Source: Thermoplasmata archaeon (GTDB lineage: Archaea > Thermoplasmatota > Thermoplasmata > Methanomassiliicoccales > Methanomethylophilaceae). From it: a stretch of DNA of 64,000 nt. Positions within the stretch are counted from its first letter, which is position 1. Each line of letters begins with the position of its first letter. The DNA is taken from assembly GCA_015063135.1 (NCBI GenBank), contig SUTA01000008.1, positions 27,461 through 91,460 of the forward strand, in the 5' to 3' direction. Made by a program: the position numbers and the translations under genes. Below the pieces are notes generated by a model. The model worked only from the letters and a program-made list of their open reading frames with translations. It was not told where the DNA came from and ran no database searches. Positions 39,963 through 49,691 of this stretch are shown piece by piece.

Positions 39963-41249
39963 ATGGCACCGTCAATGAAAGGCCACTCCATCGAGTACGC
40001 CGCCACTTCCGGCGGGATACCTGTCGTCGTCGAGACCATCCCCGGCTGCGGGAGCTATGCGTGCATGGCGGCTGTCGCCACCGGCTCCAGGGACGAGTAC
40101 CCCGAGATTTTCGGGCTGTCCCATCTGCTGGAGCACACGGTCTTCAGGAGGACCGGCACCAGGGACTCCTACCAGATGGCGCTGGAGATCGAGGGCGCCG
40201 GAGGGGAGCTCAACGCCTTCACCGGCAGGGAGATGACCGCCTACCACAGCATCACCATCGAGGAGACCGCCGCTGTCGCCAGGGACATCGTCGGCGAGAT
40301 CGTGGCCGACCCGGCCATCACCGCCGAGGACACCGAGATGGAGAAGAAGATCGTGCTCCAGGAGCTCAGCATGATTAAGAACGAGCCTGACAGGTACATC
40401 CACGACCTGTACCTCACCACGCTCTGGAGGGGGCACCCGCTCAGCCAGGACGAGGGAGGCGACGAGAAGGTCGTCGCCGGGCTCACCAACAAGGAGCTGA
40501 GGCAGTACTACGAGGAGCGCTACCTGATCCCGAACATCTGCGTCTACGCCGCCGGGGCCGCCGACCTGGACGAGACCGTCGCCTGGGCCGAGGAGACCTT
40601 CGACGGCATGGCCGGCGGGAGGAGAAACCCGCGCTCGCCGCCCTCAATGCCCGGGTCCGAGTACAGGTTCATCGAGAACAAGGCCGACCACTACCAGGTG
40701 GCCATGGGGTTCCCCGTGGACAAGTCGAGGGTCCCCAGGAGGGAGATCCAGCAGATGTTGTCCGCCATCATCGGCTCCGGGACCAGCTCCAGGCTGTTCC
40801 AGGACATCAGGGAGAAGAAGGCCCTGGTCTACTCCATCTACACGTCATCCAACGTCGACAGCGACGCCGCCGCGCTCACCGCGTTCATGTCCTGCACCGA
40901 GAAGAACGTGGTCGAGGCCATGGAGACGACCTCCTCCGTGATCGGGAAGTTCCTGGCCGAAGGCATCGAGCCAGGCGAGCTCGACAGGGCCAAGAGGCTC
41001 ATCAAGGGCGCCAACATCCGCCACATGGAGTCCACCGAGAACAGGCTCTACAGGCTGGGCGTGAACCATATGGTCAACGGCGAGACCGCCACCCTGGAGG
41101 ACCGCCTGGCCAGCATCGATGCAGTCACGGAGGACGAGGTCATGAAGCTGGCCGAGGAGATACTCAGGCCGGACCGCCTGAACACCGTCGTCCTGGGAGC
41201 GAAGTCCCACAAGCTGAAGAAGTACGATTCATCGGCGCTCTCGTTCCGA
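39963..41249 (+). CDS. M16-family zinc peptidase (pitrilysin/processing-protease type); ends at CGA
   Basis: 428-residue peptidase with the inverted zinc motif HLLEH in GLSHLLEHTVFRRTG and downstream Glu in the EIVADPAITAEDTEMEKKIVLQE helix. The C-terminal M16 domain shows SSRLFQDIREKKALVYSIY. A full two-domain M16B protein. ATG 39963 is near an AT-rich CATAATTATG, giving a nearly leaderless transcript. CGA 41247-41249 after SSALSF; it overlaps the convergent methyltransferase by 9 bases. Confidence 0.9.
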
Positions 41250-41867
41250 TCTGCGACCGACGAAGACTACCCACCTCTCCTCCGGGACGCTGAACGTCCT
41301 CACTGAGAAGCCGGCGGTTTCCATCATGGCGATTATATCGGAGTCGTAGCGGAGACGGCACCCGCATTCCCTGAGGGACTCCTCCATGAACGCCTCGTCT
41401 CCAGGGTTCGCCTGCATCTCCGAACCTATGACGAACATGCCGCCCTCGGACAGCACCCTGTGGGCCTCCGACATCCCCTTCTCCAGGTCCGGCCAGAAGA
41501 AATAGGTCTCCATGGCGGTGACCATGTCGAAGGACGCGTCCGCGTACGGGATCCCGCAGACATCGCCGACTGTCGCCTTCAGGGCGCCCTGGTCCACGAG
41601 GTCGGAGTTCAGCTCCAGGGTCATCCCCACGGACTCCTCGGAGATGTCCAGGCCGTAGAAGAGAGCGTACGGGTACCTCTCCGAGAGCTTCCTGATGAAG
41701 CCCCCGCCGCCGCAGCCGACGTCGAGAACGGAGCCGTCCATGGCCTTTGGCATGTGAGAGAGGCAGAAATCCCAGAGCCTGGCATGGTGCTCGTTCATAT
41801 GCTCCAGGGTCAAGCGGCCCTCCTCCCCCTCGGGCTTCGAGTACTGCGTGTTGGTCCCGTCGGTCAT
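41241..41867 (-). CDS. SAM-dependent methyltransferase (class I); ends at CGA
   Basis: 208 residues. SAM motif I GSVLDVGCGGGGFIRKL, motif II acidic FYGLDISEE, DVCGIPYADASFDMV (motif IV) and VLSEGGMFVIGSEM. Belongs to the Methyltransf_11/25 group; substrate not deducible. CGA 41243-41241 after FVGRRSE; the frame continues only four codons to a canonical stop at 41229-41231, so either end gives a nearly identical protein. Confidence 0.88.
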
Positions 41868-41923
41868 GCCCGGGTGATGGCGGTCATGGGTAAACGTTTT
41901 TTCGTGCTTCCCGATTCACGGTC

Positions 41924-42337
41924 ATGGAAGACCCCTCCGAGAGGATGAGGTACGACATCCTCGAGACCAAGTCATATCCGCTCGCCGAGCAGGCGGGGAT
42001 GTTCTGCGATTCGCTATCCACCCTCCTGGACGGCGATTTCTCGCTGTTCGACGGCCTGGAGTACAGGTTCGAGCCCGATGAGCCGTACGAGATACACTTC
42101 GGGTGGTACGCCGACGGCCTGGACGCCCAGCTCGGGTTCTTCGCCGACCCGGACAACTCGTTCTGGGCCGTGACCAAAGGCGGGAGAAGGAGGAAAGGGA
42201 GGGCCTACGGGGATCCCGAGGCCCTCTGCGGGCAGTTCCTGGACGCTCTGAGGGAGCTCAGGCAATCGCAGCTTCTGCATCATGCGGACGGTGACGTCCC
42301 GGGTCCTGGGGACGCACTCGGCGTCCGCTATCTCCGA
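41924..42337 (+). CDS. Small protein of unknown function; 3' end uncertain (CGA)
   Basis: I do not recognise it. The reliable part, 41924 to about 42262, encodes roughly 113 residues, acidic and aromatic-rich (YRFEPDEPYEIHFGWYADGLDAQLGFFADPDNSFWAV), as in small single-domain archaeal proteins. The first in-frame CGA is 42335-42337, overlapping the convergent gene by 72 bases; canonical TGA lies at 42386. A CAA at 42263 directly abuts the CGA of the convergent gene and would be a more natural end if it too terminated, but CAA is glutamine elsewhere. Confidence 0.55.
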
Positions 42338-43045
42338 CGGGACCGCCCATCTGAAGGAATCGTTCTCCGGGTTGAGCACCGGGTCTGAATCCACTCTGTA
42401 TAGCATCGGATGGACCTTCCAGAGGGTGCTCCCTTCCCTGTCGTAGACGGGGGCGAGGCGGGCCTCGGGGGCCCCCACCTTGATGCCGGTCTCCTCCAGG
42501 ACCTCCCTGGCGGCCGCCTGCTCCTCGGTCTCCCCGTCCTCGATCTTGCCCGCGACGAGGGACCATTTGCCCGGGTAGGAGTGGCAGTGATCGGGGCGGT
42601 GCAGCAGGAGGACCCTGCCGTCCCTGATGAGCGCCGAGGACACCACCTCGCGCACCCTGATTCCCTCTATGTCGACAGTGCCAGCATCCGCATCCACAGT
42701 GACGATGTCCCCATCCCTGAAGATGTCGGTCTGTGGTATCTGGTCCACCATGGGGATCGAGGAGATCACGGCGCCCGTGGCGACGATGGTCTCGGCGGCC
42801 TCGTTGATGACCGCGGCGGGCTGCTTCCCGTGGACCATGAGGTCGTACATGACGAACGAACCGACTGTGCTGCCCTTCCCCTTGGGGAATACCAGGATCT
42901 TCCCGGCCACGTTGCCGCCCTTGCCCACGCAGATCTCGCCGGTGGAGCCGTTGACCCCTCCCAGGAAGCTCAGGGGCTCCGGGACGGTGACCACCTCCCC
43001 CCTGGCCTTGCCAGGGGAGATCATCCTTCCCTGGAACGTGGTCAC
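42266..43045 (-). CDS. Phosphomevalonate dehydratase small subunit (AcnX swivel, DUF126) fused to a Nudix domain; ends at CGA
   Basis: Residues 1-130 are the aconitase-X swivel domain: MISPGKARGEVV, GGVNGSTGEICVGKGGNVAGKILVFPKGKGSTVGSF and KQPAAVINEAAETIVATGAV. From about 134 a Nudix hydrolase follows, with box GKIEDGETEEQAAAREVLEETG. No stop or CGA separates them, so the fusion is real in sequence. GTG 43045 overlaps the large-subunit TGA (GTGA). CGA 42268-42266 after RMMQKL gives 259 residues. The pair dehydrates 5-phosphomevalonate in the archaeal mevalonate pathway. Confidence 0.87.
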
Positions 43046-44217
43046 ATGACCACCTCCAGCAGGGCCGCAAGATCGCGGCACATGACCTTCTGGGAGCACA
43101 GGGTGGGCAGGTAGTTGCCGGCCTTGGCCGAGTTGGTCGCTGTCCTCTGGAAGGTGCCCTCGATGGGGGCGACGACCATGCAGGTGTCGGCCAGGACAAG
43201 CCCGAACTGCTCCATGACCTTCACATCCTCGGCGCATTTCTCCCTGACGGCGGCCGATGTGCAGAACCATATCTCGATGTCGTCGCGGACCTTCTTCTTG
43301 CCCTTGAGGAACGCTGCGATCTGGTGCATCTCCTTCTCGGTGAGGTGCGGGCAACCCAACGCGATGAGCTGGACGTCCTCCACGGTGTTCAGCTTGGCGT
43401 AGGCCTCGTCAAGCTCCTTCTTGCCGATGTGGATCCTCTCCAGCTCCGAGACGTCGAATTTCCCTGCCTCCGGCGTGACGCCCTCGACGTGGTACAGCGC
43501 GACCGACCCGGATGCGGCCATGGCCGCGGAGAGGGTCTTGGCCTCCTCCACGCCCGGCCTTATGCCGGTGAAGTAGGGGACGCCGCTGCCGATGGCCATC
43601 CCGACCGCCTGTCCCAGCAGGGAATAGGAGAACAGGGACCCGTCGGTCTCCGCGTCGATGACCACGGTCGGCCTGCGCTTCTCATCGAGGTGCAGGCCGT
43701 AGTTCGCGGTCTTCCCGAGGATGGCCGCGGCCAGGGCCCCGGGACCGCCCTCGCGGTTGGTCCTGGCACCTATGAACGAATTGACGAACGACAGCGCCGA
43801 GGACTCGGCCCAGGCCACATGGTCGCCCAGCTTGGGGACGTTGGCGCCGGTGTACGGTGTGCAGGAGCAGGTGGTCTTGATGCCCATGCTGCCGTAGAGT
43901 TCGATGATTCTCAGCTGCTTCTCGGCGAACTGCTCGGTTATGTGCATCTCCTTCCAGCGTGTGCGGTCCATCCCTACGGGGTTGAGGGTGGAGGGAACGG
44001 AGACTCTGGCACCTCCGGCCACCATGTCCTCGAGGTACTTCAAGCCGCCGTCCCCGATGGTCTTGTAGGAGGCCCCGGACAGATGTGCCGACGTGATGTC
44101 TATCAGGTTCTCGGCGCCGTAGATCTTGCCGAGGGCGGTGACCAGCTCCATGGCTTTCCTGGGTCCTTCGCCCTTCTCGCCGTTCAATATCGCTTCTTCC
44201 TCTCTCGTGAGGTCCAT
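43042..44217 (-). CDS. Phosphomevalonate dehydratase large subunit (aconitase X, DUF521)
   Basis: 391 residues. Cluster/substrate motifs include TSAHLSGASYKTIGD, TTCSCTPYTGANVPKLG, WAESSALSFVNSFIGARTNREGGPG and SGVPYFTG. The family forms anhydromevalonate phosphate from phosphomevalonate in most archaea. I use ATG 44217; TTG 44223 would add two residues. TGA stop overlaps the small-subunit GTG. A TATA-like GATTATATC lies about 25 bases upstream. Confidence 0.9.
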   Translation of the reverse strand: MDLTREEEAILNGEKGEGPRKAMELVTALGKIYGAENLIDITSAHLSGASYKTIGDGGLKYLEDMVAGGARVSVPSTLNPVGMDRTRWKEMHITEQFAEKQLRIIELYGSMGIKTTCSCTPYTGANVPKLGDHVAWAESSALSFVNSFIGARTNREGGPGALAAAILGKTANYGLHLDEKRRPTVVIDAETDGSLFSYSLLGQAVGMAIGSGVPYFTGIRPGVEEAKTLSAAMAASGSVALYHVEGVTPEAGKFDVSELERIHIGKKELDEAYAKLNTVEDVQLIALGCPHLTEKEMHQIAAFLKGKKKVRDDIEIWFCTSAAVREKCAEDVKVMEQFGLVLADTCMVVAPIEGTFQRTATNSAKAGNYLPTLCSQKVMCRDLAALLEVVM

Positions 44218-44270
44218 GCTCAAGGGATATCCTTATTAATGATATAATCAATCCCAGTAATCACGGACAC

Positions 44271-44384
44271 GGATATGGGTGATGGGCGAACTCTTCCTGT
44301 TGGTCAAGAGGACGATGGCACGAGCCGGAATCCTGGCGACTTTCCTTTCTTTCAGGAAAATAACGAGACCCGTCACCCGTATCC
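44271..44384. other. Long imperfect inverted repeat upstream of crcB (candidate structured RNA)
   Basis: Arms 44271-44286 and 44369-44384 pair over 16 positions with two G-U wobbles as RNA. Inside are smaller dyads, including TTTCCT/AGGAAA near 44341-44359. It ends 18 bases before crcB. A fluoride riboswitch would be logical here, but I cannot match the crcB-motif consensus, so it is left as an unassigned structure on either strand. Confidence 0.4.
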
Positions 44385-44401
44385 AACTATAGCGTGATCC
44401 C

Positions 44402-44770
44402 ATGGCCGATACCGTAGCTCTGTTCGCAGTCGTGGCGCTGGGCGGGGCCATCGGTGCCGTGATGAGGTTCGCCGTCTACCGCACCGTCGATACGGAATTC
44501 CCTTGGGCGACGTTCATCGTCAACGTGGTCGGCTGCATGCTGGCATCCTATCTCATGTTCAGGTACGGTTTCGACATGGCGGATACAACCAAGACCTTCC
44601 TCTTCGTGGGGATCTTCGGAGCGTTCACGACCATGTCCACCTTCTCCATAGACACCATCAATCTGATGGCGGACCAGCAGTGGCTCCCGGCCATCGGCAA
44701 CATCGCCCTGAACTCCGTGATATGCGTCGGAGGAGCGGCCCTCGGAAGGCTGCTGGCTCTTTCGATCCGA
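44402..44770 (+). CDS. crcB: CrcB/Fluc fluoride channel; ends at CGA
   Basis: Small membrane protein exporting fluoride. 122 residues with four hydrophobic helices; signatures GGAIGAVMRFAVYR, FIVNVVGCMLASYL and FVGIFGAFTTMSTFS. The CGA 44768-44770 after LLALSI gives exactly the family length; without it the frame runs 500 bases antisense through the next gene. Overlaps the convergent YbaK gene by 9 bases. Confidence 0.94.
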
Positions 44771-45238
44771 CCTTGGCTTGCGGATGTCCGCGTAGGAGAA
44801 ATCTATCATCCTGGGCAGATCCTCGACCCTGACCTCGATCTGGTACCCCACCTTGCCCGCGCTGAAGTAGATGCGCTCCTTCGACTGGGCGGAGGAATCG
44901 ACGGTGATGGTCATGGGGCGCTTGATGCACAGCGGGGAGCAGCCGCCGTGGACGTAGCCGGTCAGCGGCAGGAGCTCGTCCTGCCTTATCATGGAGACCG
45001 ACTTCTCCCCGACGCTGGCCGCCGCCTTTTTGAGGTCGAGGTCGCCAGATACCGGGACTACGAAGACGTGGTAGGACTTGGGCTTCCCGACGGTCACCAG
45101 GGTCTTGAACGCCTCGTCGGGGTCCTGTCCCATGGCCTCGGCCACCTCCATGCCGCTCATGACCCTGTCTCCGTAATGGTGGACGGTGTAGGGTATCCCG
45201 AGCTTGTCGAGGTGCCTCATCGGATTGGTCTTCTCCAT
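44762..45238 (-). CDS. YbaK/EbsC-type Cys-tRNA(Pro) deacylase; ends at CGA
   Basis: Removes cysteine misacylated onto tRNA-Pro. 158 residues; motifs FKTLVTVGKPKSYHVFVVPV, DLKKAAASVGEKSVSMI, and LLPLTGYVHGGCSPLCIKRPM (GG[CF]SP). The CGA 44764-44762 after RKPRSD gives the normal size; otherwise it continues to 44387 through crcB antisense. Confidence 0.93.
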
Positions 45239-45332
45239 GATGCTGGAATGGGGATTTCGGATAAATAACCGCCGTGGAGCGGAGGGAGAAGTTTGGCGGC
45301 CGCGCCGGCGGCCGCCGTATGATAAAGACGTT

Positions 45333-45749
45333 TCGATCGAAGATGAGCTCCAAGCCGTCGGATGTCCCCTCGGGGAGGTACTTTATCAGGATGCTCCAAG
45401 CCTCCTCGACGGTGGAGTCGTTGGTCATGTTCGCGATGTTCTCCGACTTGTAGATGTGGCAGCTGTCGCCTATCGTCACCTTGAACGACTCGTCGGCCGT
45501 GTCGGTGACCAATCCGGGGACCATGTTGACCTTCAAGGAGACGATGTGCCTGTTCACGAGGTCGCGGACCTCGTCCACGAGCTCCTCCGGAACGTTCAAA
45601 CGCCCCTCCTTCTCCTTACCCGACTCCATCTCATAGAAATGGTACTTCATTACGAGGGCATCCGAGGAGTCCCTCTTGACGGTGATCGATGCTTTGCATC
45701 CGGTCATCGGCGCGTTCATCGTGTATTCGCACTCGAATTCGGTTGCCAT
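45333..45749 (-). CDS. Small protein of unknown function; ends at CGA
   Basis: 138 residues, mildly acidic, no membrane segment: FECEYTMNAPMTGCKASITV at the N-terminus, a helical middle (VPEELVDEVRDLVNRHIVSL) and DGLELIFD at the end. No family recognised. A TATA-like ATATATTATT (minus strand, about 45774-45784) precedes ATG 45749. CGA 45335-45333 gives a natural end; the next canonical stop is inside another gene, at 44658. Confidence 0.7.
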
Positions 45750-45813
45750 GGGCAGTGGATGCCCTTCGAATGACAATAATATATCGTTGCAGAAGACGCG
45801 ATGCCATCCCGCA

Positions 45814-46929
45814 TCGGGGATGCAGCGTGATGAGCTCCCATGCGCAGTGCGCCTCGGTGCGAATGGGTATGGCCCATCCGCTCATCCCGGGCGTCACATA
45901 CAGGCGCGTCCCCAGGCAGTCGTATTCCCCGCATACTTGGGGATAGAACAGCCTGTACAGCGTCTTCAGCGGCCACAGCTGCCCGGCATGCGTGTGTCCG
46001 GAGAGCTGCAGCGCGGAGACCTCCTCTTCGAGCTGAACGTTGTCGTAGGGCTGGTGGTCCGCGACGACCAATGCTCCGCCCGGATAGGGGTTCACCAGCT
46101 CGGACCAGTCCTTCCTCGAATCGACGCTGAGGTCCTCCCTGCCCAGCAGGACCAGGTCGGAGTCCACCTGCACGAACTCATCGGCCAGGACGATGATGCC
46201 GGCACCCTCGAGCGCATCCAGGAGCTGCTCGTCCGTATACGTGCGGCCCCCGACGAAATCCGCGCCCGGCTGCCTATCGTGATTCCCGTACACGAAGTAC
46301 ACCGGGATGTCGACGGTGGACAGGATGGAATACGTCTCCACCATCTCCTCGTACGTGGTGAGCTCGTCGGTCACGTCCCCTCCGAGGATCAGGAACTCGG
46401 CCCCGGATTCGTTGACCTGCCTGCAGAAATCCCTGAGGACGTCCATCGATTGGGCCGATCCGGTATGCAGGTCGGCTGCGAACGCGAATGTATGCGCCCT
46501 CTCGAGGCCGTCCGCCTGCCATTCGTGGATGTCCTCGTTCACCGTCTCCGCGTTCACGGTGCCGTACGCGAGCACGACTATGCAAATGGCCAGACCTATC
46601 GGTGCGCCTATCCTGTGATCGAACCTATGCCTCGATTCGCCGTCGGCATCGCCCCTGGCCCTTATCCAGCGGACGGCGTATTCGACGACGCTAGCGACCA
46701 CGTCCCCGATCAATGCAACGTAGATGGCGCACATGATGCGGCCGAAGTTGTAGGGAAGCCACCACTCGATGGCCGAGAAAAGGACCGCCACCGCCGGGAT
46801 CAGGATGAGCTTCAGGAGGAAGACCGCCGAACGCAGGACCCTGTGCTCTTCCTTCCTAAGAGGGATCTGGGCCGCGTACAGAACGGCCCATGCCAGGAAG
46901 GCCTCAGCGATGAAGAGCACATCAATCAT
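45814..46929 (-). CDS. Membrane-anchored calcineurin-like metallophosphatase; ends at CGA
   Basis: 371 residues: four N-terminal hydrophobic segments (to about residue 120), then a metallophosphatase domain with AADLHTGS (D.H), LILGGDVTDE (GD), YFVYGNHDRQ (GNHD) and LSGHTHAGQLWP (GHTH). Similar to YkoQ/YaeI-type enzymes acting on lipid-linked phosphates. ATG 46929 opens the first helix. CGA 45816-45814 follows CAWELITLHP; all arginine codons checked, none earlier is CGA. Confidence 0.88.
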
Positions 46930-47161
46930 TGTACATCGAACCCTCAACCCAGATGATTGGATGGTTGGTTGATAATCATTTCTGAAAAACAGCCGGCGTC
47001 GTCGACCTCACAAGTTCGCTGGGTCCGAAATCCCAGTGGAACACGCATCCCTGCTATTGCAATTATTCGTGATGCACACGAACCGATCATTTGGCTCCCG
47101 AAAGGCATCTGCACAGCCTTTTTTACTCTGGCCCACGATACACGCTGTGAAGTTCGATACC
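46930..47161. promoter_or_regulatory. Divergent promoter region, metallophosphatase / secreted hydrolase
   Basis: AT-rich intergenic stretch. A CCTTTTTTACTC block at about 47117-47128 lies 30-40 bases before the hydrolase ATG and is a plausible TATA/BRE. No gene is supported here. Confidence 0.4.
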
Positions 47162-49474
47162 ATGAAGGCCGGGATCATCCTCGCGATCGCTGCCGCTGCC
47201 GTTGTTATCTCAGCGGCAGGCATCATTCTGATCCATTCGGAGGGTGACCGGGACCTCACATGGCAATACATGGAACAATACAATCCAGATGCTGCCGAGC
47301 TTCTTTCCAGATACACAGATGACCTGACGCTTCAGACCGCGTCGCATTTCGCACTTTTGGATGCAGGTGTGACGGAATCCCTCCTCGGCGACTATCCATC
47401 ATACTGGAACTGCATGGCAGAGGCCTGCGGCGTGAGTCCGGACGGCGATCAGGACTCGAAGGCCACCGTGGAGGATCTCAAGGCCCTGATCGACAAGGCT
47501 GAGCCGCTGAAGGCCGCCATCGGCGAAGGCAAGCCGCTGGTCGTTGACGGCCTGGCAGCGCCCATATTCGAATTCACGGACGGCAAGGCTGAGGAGTATT
47601 CCAATGCGGACAGCACCATAATGCGCTTCTGCGTCTATGTAGAGACGGAGCACGACATGGATCTGGACGGGAAGAGGGACTTGGTCAAGGTTTTCCTCCA
47701 GGTCCCGAGGTCCGCGATGGAGGGCAATTACAAGGCACCGGTCATATACGAGGGGAGAGTGTATTCAGCCGGCACCGGGGAGATCGTCTACGATTACGAG
47801 AGCTCCGAGTTCGATGTCGACGCGATGTACAGCAGCCCCGATCCCCGCACACCTGCGGGCGAAGCCGACCCGATGGAGCATGCCCTTTCCTCCCGGCAAT
47901 CCGAATGGTACTACGAGGACGCCAGAGGGGAGAAGATGGCCTATGACAGGATCGATGCCTTCGACGACCTCCTCGTGCGCGGATACGCATTCGCGACATC
48001 ATCGGGAACGGGGACGTGGGGCTCCGAGGGGATTCAGACATGCCAATCCGATCTCGAGATGGAGGCGCACAGGTCCGTGATAGAATGGTTCGCCGGCGAT
48101 GCCGTCGCCTATACCGACAGGACGGGGAACGTCGCCATCGCAGCGGATTGGTGCAGCGGCGATGTGGGCATGATCGGGAAGTCCTATGCCGGATGCACAT
48201 GCATATCCATGGCTGGGATGGGGATAGACAACCTGAGGGCCGTCTACGAGTACTCCGGCATGAACGGGATGTACAACTACGTCAACTCGCAGGGGTGCTA
48301 CATTTACGCTGAAACCCCGTATCTGCCCGAATTTGCATCGCTCTACACCTCCATCATCAATGACGAGGAGGAATGGGACGAGGTATCCGAGATCCATCTG
48401 GCGTACTTCGGAAAGCTGAAGGAGCTCGAAATGGCCAATAACGGCGATTTCAACTCCGAATGGGCGAAGAGGGAGAGCACCGATGTCGTCCCAAGCGGCA
48501 CTGCCGTGATGATCTGCCAGGGCCTCAACGACTATAATGTCATGGCCGACGGCGCCTATTCCTCATACCGGGGTTTTATCGATGCGGGAATGGATGCCAA
48601 GGTCATACTCCATCAGGGAGGCCACGACTATCTCTCCGACGCGAAGGGGCACTACGACATGCTGGTCGACGGGACGAGGAACTCCGTGCTGGTGAACAAG
48701 TGGTTCTCCCACTACCTGTTCGGTGCCGACAACGATGTGACCGAAATGCCCAGGATAACGATGCAATCCGCCGATTGCAGTTCCTGGACAAGTTATGATG
48801 ACTGGGGCAACGGCGTGATGAGGGACTACGAATTCCCATCCGGCACGGTCGCCCTCGCCAGATCCGACTTGGATTACGACGGATTCGACTATGCGGAGCA
48901 GATCGTGGATCTGGATAGCGGCGCCTACCTCATGGACATCAATGGCACGGGATTGATCGACGGCAGAGGCGTATTCCATCTGCGCATCAGGACGGATGAT
49001 CTCGGAAGGGACCTGCTGCCAGTATCCGTATATCTTTTCGATGTGTCCGATGAGGAGTTCGAGTTCGTCGATTACACCCCCGGGGAAGCGGATAAGATCA
49101 CCGTCGGAGAAGGGACATCCTGGATAGGAGGAGGGCTCAGAAACTATGACATCCTGGGTTTCGAGACCAAAACTAATGACACCAAGATAGTGTCCTACGG
49201 ATTCGCGGACCTCTACAACCCCGATTCCACCAGGGACCCGACGACCTGCGCGGAACGCACCGAATTGGACGGGGGATGGTACGATTACAACGTCTACCTC
49301 AATTCCACCCTGTACGAAGTCCGGGAGGGCCATCACCTGGTGGCTGCGATCACTCCGCTCCCGATAGCCACATTCGTCGCCGACCAGATGGAAGAGGAGA
49401 TAGAGGATTACTCCTTCACGATAGACCTGGATGGCTCCTGGGTCTCCATCCCGTTCTCCCCATCCCGGTTGTGA
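47162..49474 (+). CDS. Membrane-anchored or secreted X-Pro dipeptidyl-peptidase / CocE-type serine hydrolase
   Basis: 770 residues. Residues 4-24 are a signal anchor (AGIILAIAAAAVVISAAGII). The S15 alpha/beta-hydrolase domain contains nucleophile GMIGKSYAGCTC, acid ICQGLNDYNV and base LHQGGHDYLS; a C-terminal beta domain (PPC-DAP type) starts near 560. Lower GC and acidic. TGA stop. I scanned all 771 codons: no in-frame CGA. Likely exported peptidase or esterase acting on external substrates; neighbours are also exported. Confidence 0.87.
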   Translation: MKAGIILAIAAAAVVISAAGIILIHSEGDRDLTWQYMEQYNPDAAELLSRYTDDLTLQTASHFALLDAGVTESLLGDYPSYWNCMAEACGVSPDGDQDSKATVEDLKALIDKAEPLKAAIGEGKPLVVDGLAAPIFEFTDGKAEEYSNADSTIMRFCVYVETEHDMDLDGKRDLVKVFLQVPRSAMEGNYKAPVIYEGRVYSAGTGEIVYDYESSEFDVDAMYSSPDPRTPAGEADPMEHALSSRQSEWYYEDARGEKMAYDRIDAFDDLLVRGYAFATSSGTGTWGSEGIQTCQSDLEMEAHRSVIEWFAGDAVAYTDRTGNVAIAADWCSGDVGMIGKSYAGCTCISMAGMGIDNLRAVYEYSGMNGMYNYVNSQGCYIYAETPYLPEFASLYTSIINDEEEWDEVSEIHLAYFGKLKELEMANNGDFNSEWAKRESTDVVPSGTAVMICQGLNDYNVMADGAYSSYRGFIDAGMDAKVILHQGGHDYLSDAKGHYDMLVDGTRNSVLVNKWFSHYLFGADNDVTEMPRITMQSADCSSWTSYDDWGNGVMRDYEFPSGTVALARSDLDYDGFDYAEQIVDLDSGAYLMDINGTGLIDGRGVFHLRIRTDDLGRDLLPVSVYLFDVSDEEFEFVDYTPGEADKITVGEGTSWIGGGLRNYDILGFETKTNDTKIVSYGFADLYNPDSTRDPTTCAERTELDGGWYDYNVYLNSTLYEVREGHHLVAAITPLPIATFVADQMEEEIEDYSFTIDLDGSWVSIPFSPSRL

Positions 49475-49691
49475 CCTTCACCATGTCCGTCGTGGGCTAC
49501 TTCCCCGGTGCTTCCACTTTTCCACGATATCGGCATTGACCTCTGCATGCAAGGGCTCGATTGTGCTGATCCTCCGCGACATTTCCGATATATCCGCCAT
49601 GCGATGAGTATTATCGAACAGGATTTATCATATGATTCCAATCACTGTCCGCAAATCATAATGCCGGCAGGCATAGAATGAGGGGGAACGG

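Noticed and set aside
44271..44401. Fluoride riboswitch upstream of crcB
   Set aside because: Position is right, but I could not match the conserved crcB-motif core or its pseudoknot.
8041..49474. General C-to-U editing of all CGA and ACG triplets
   Set aside because: ACG is common as an internal threonine codon in conserved proteins, so blanket editing of ACG is not possible; site-specific editing remains an alternative to codon reassignment.
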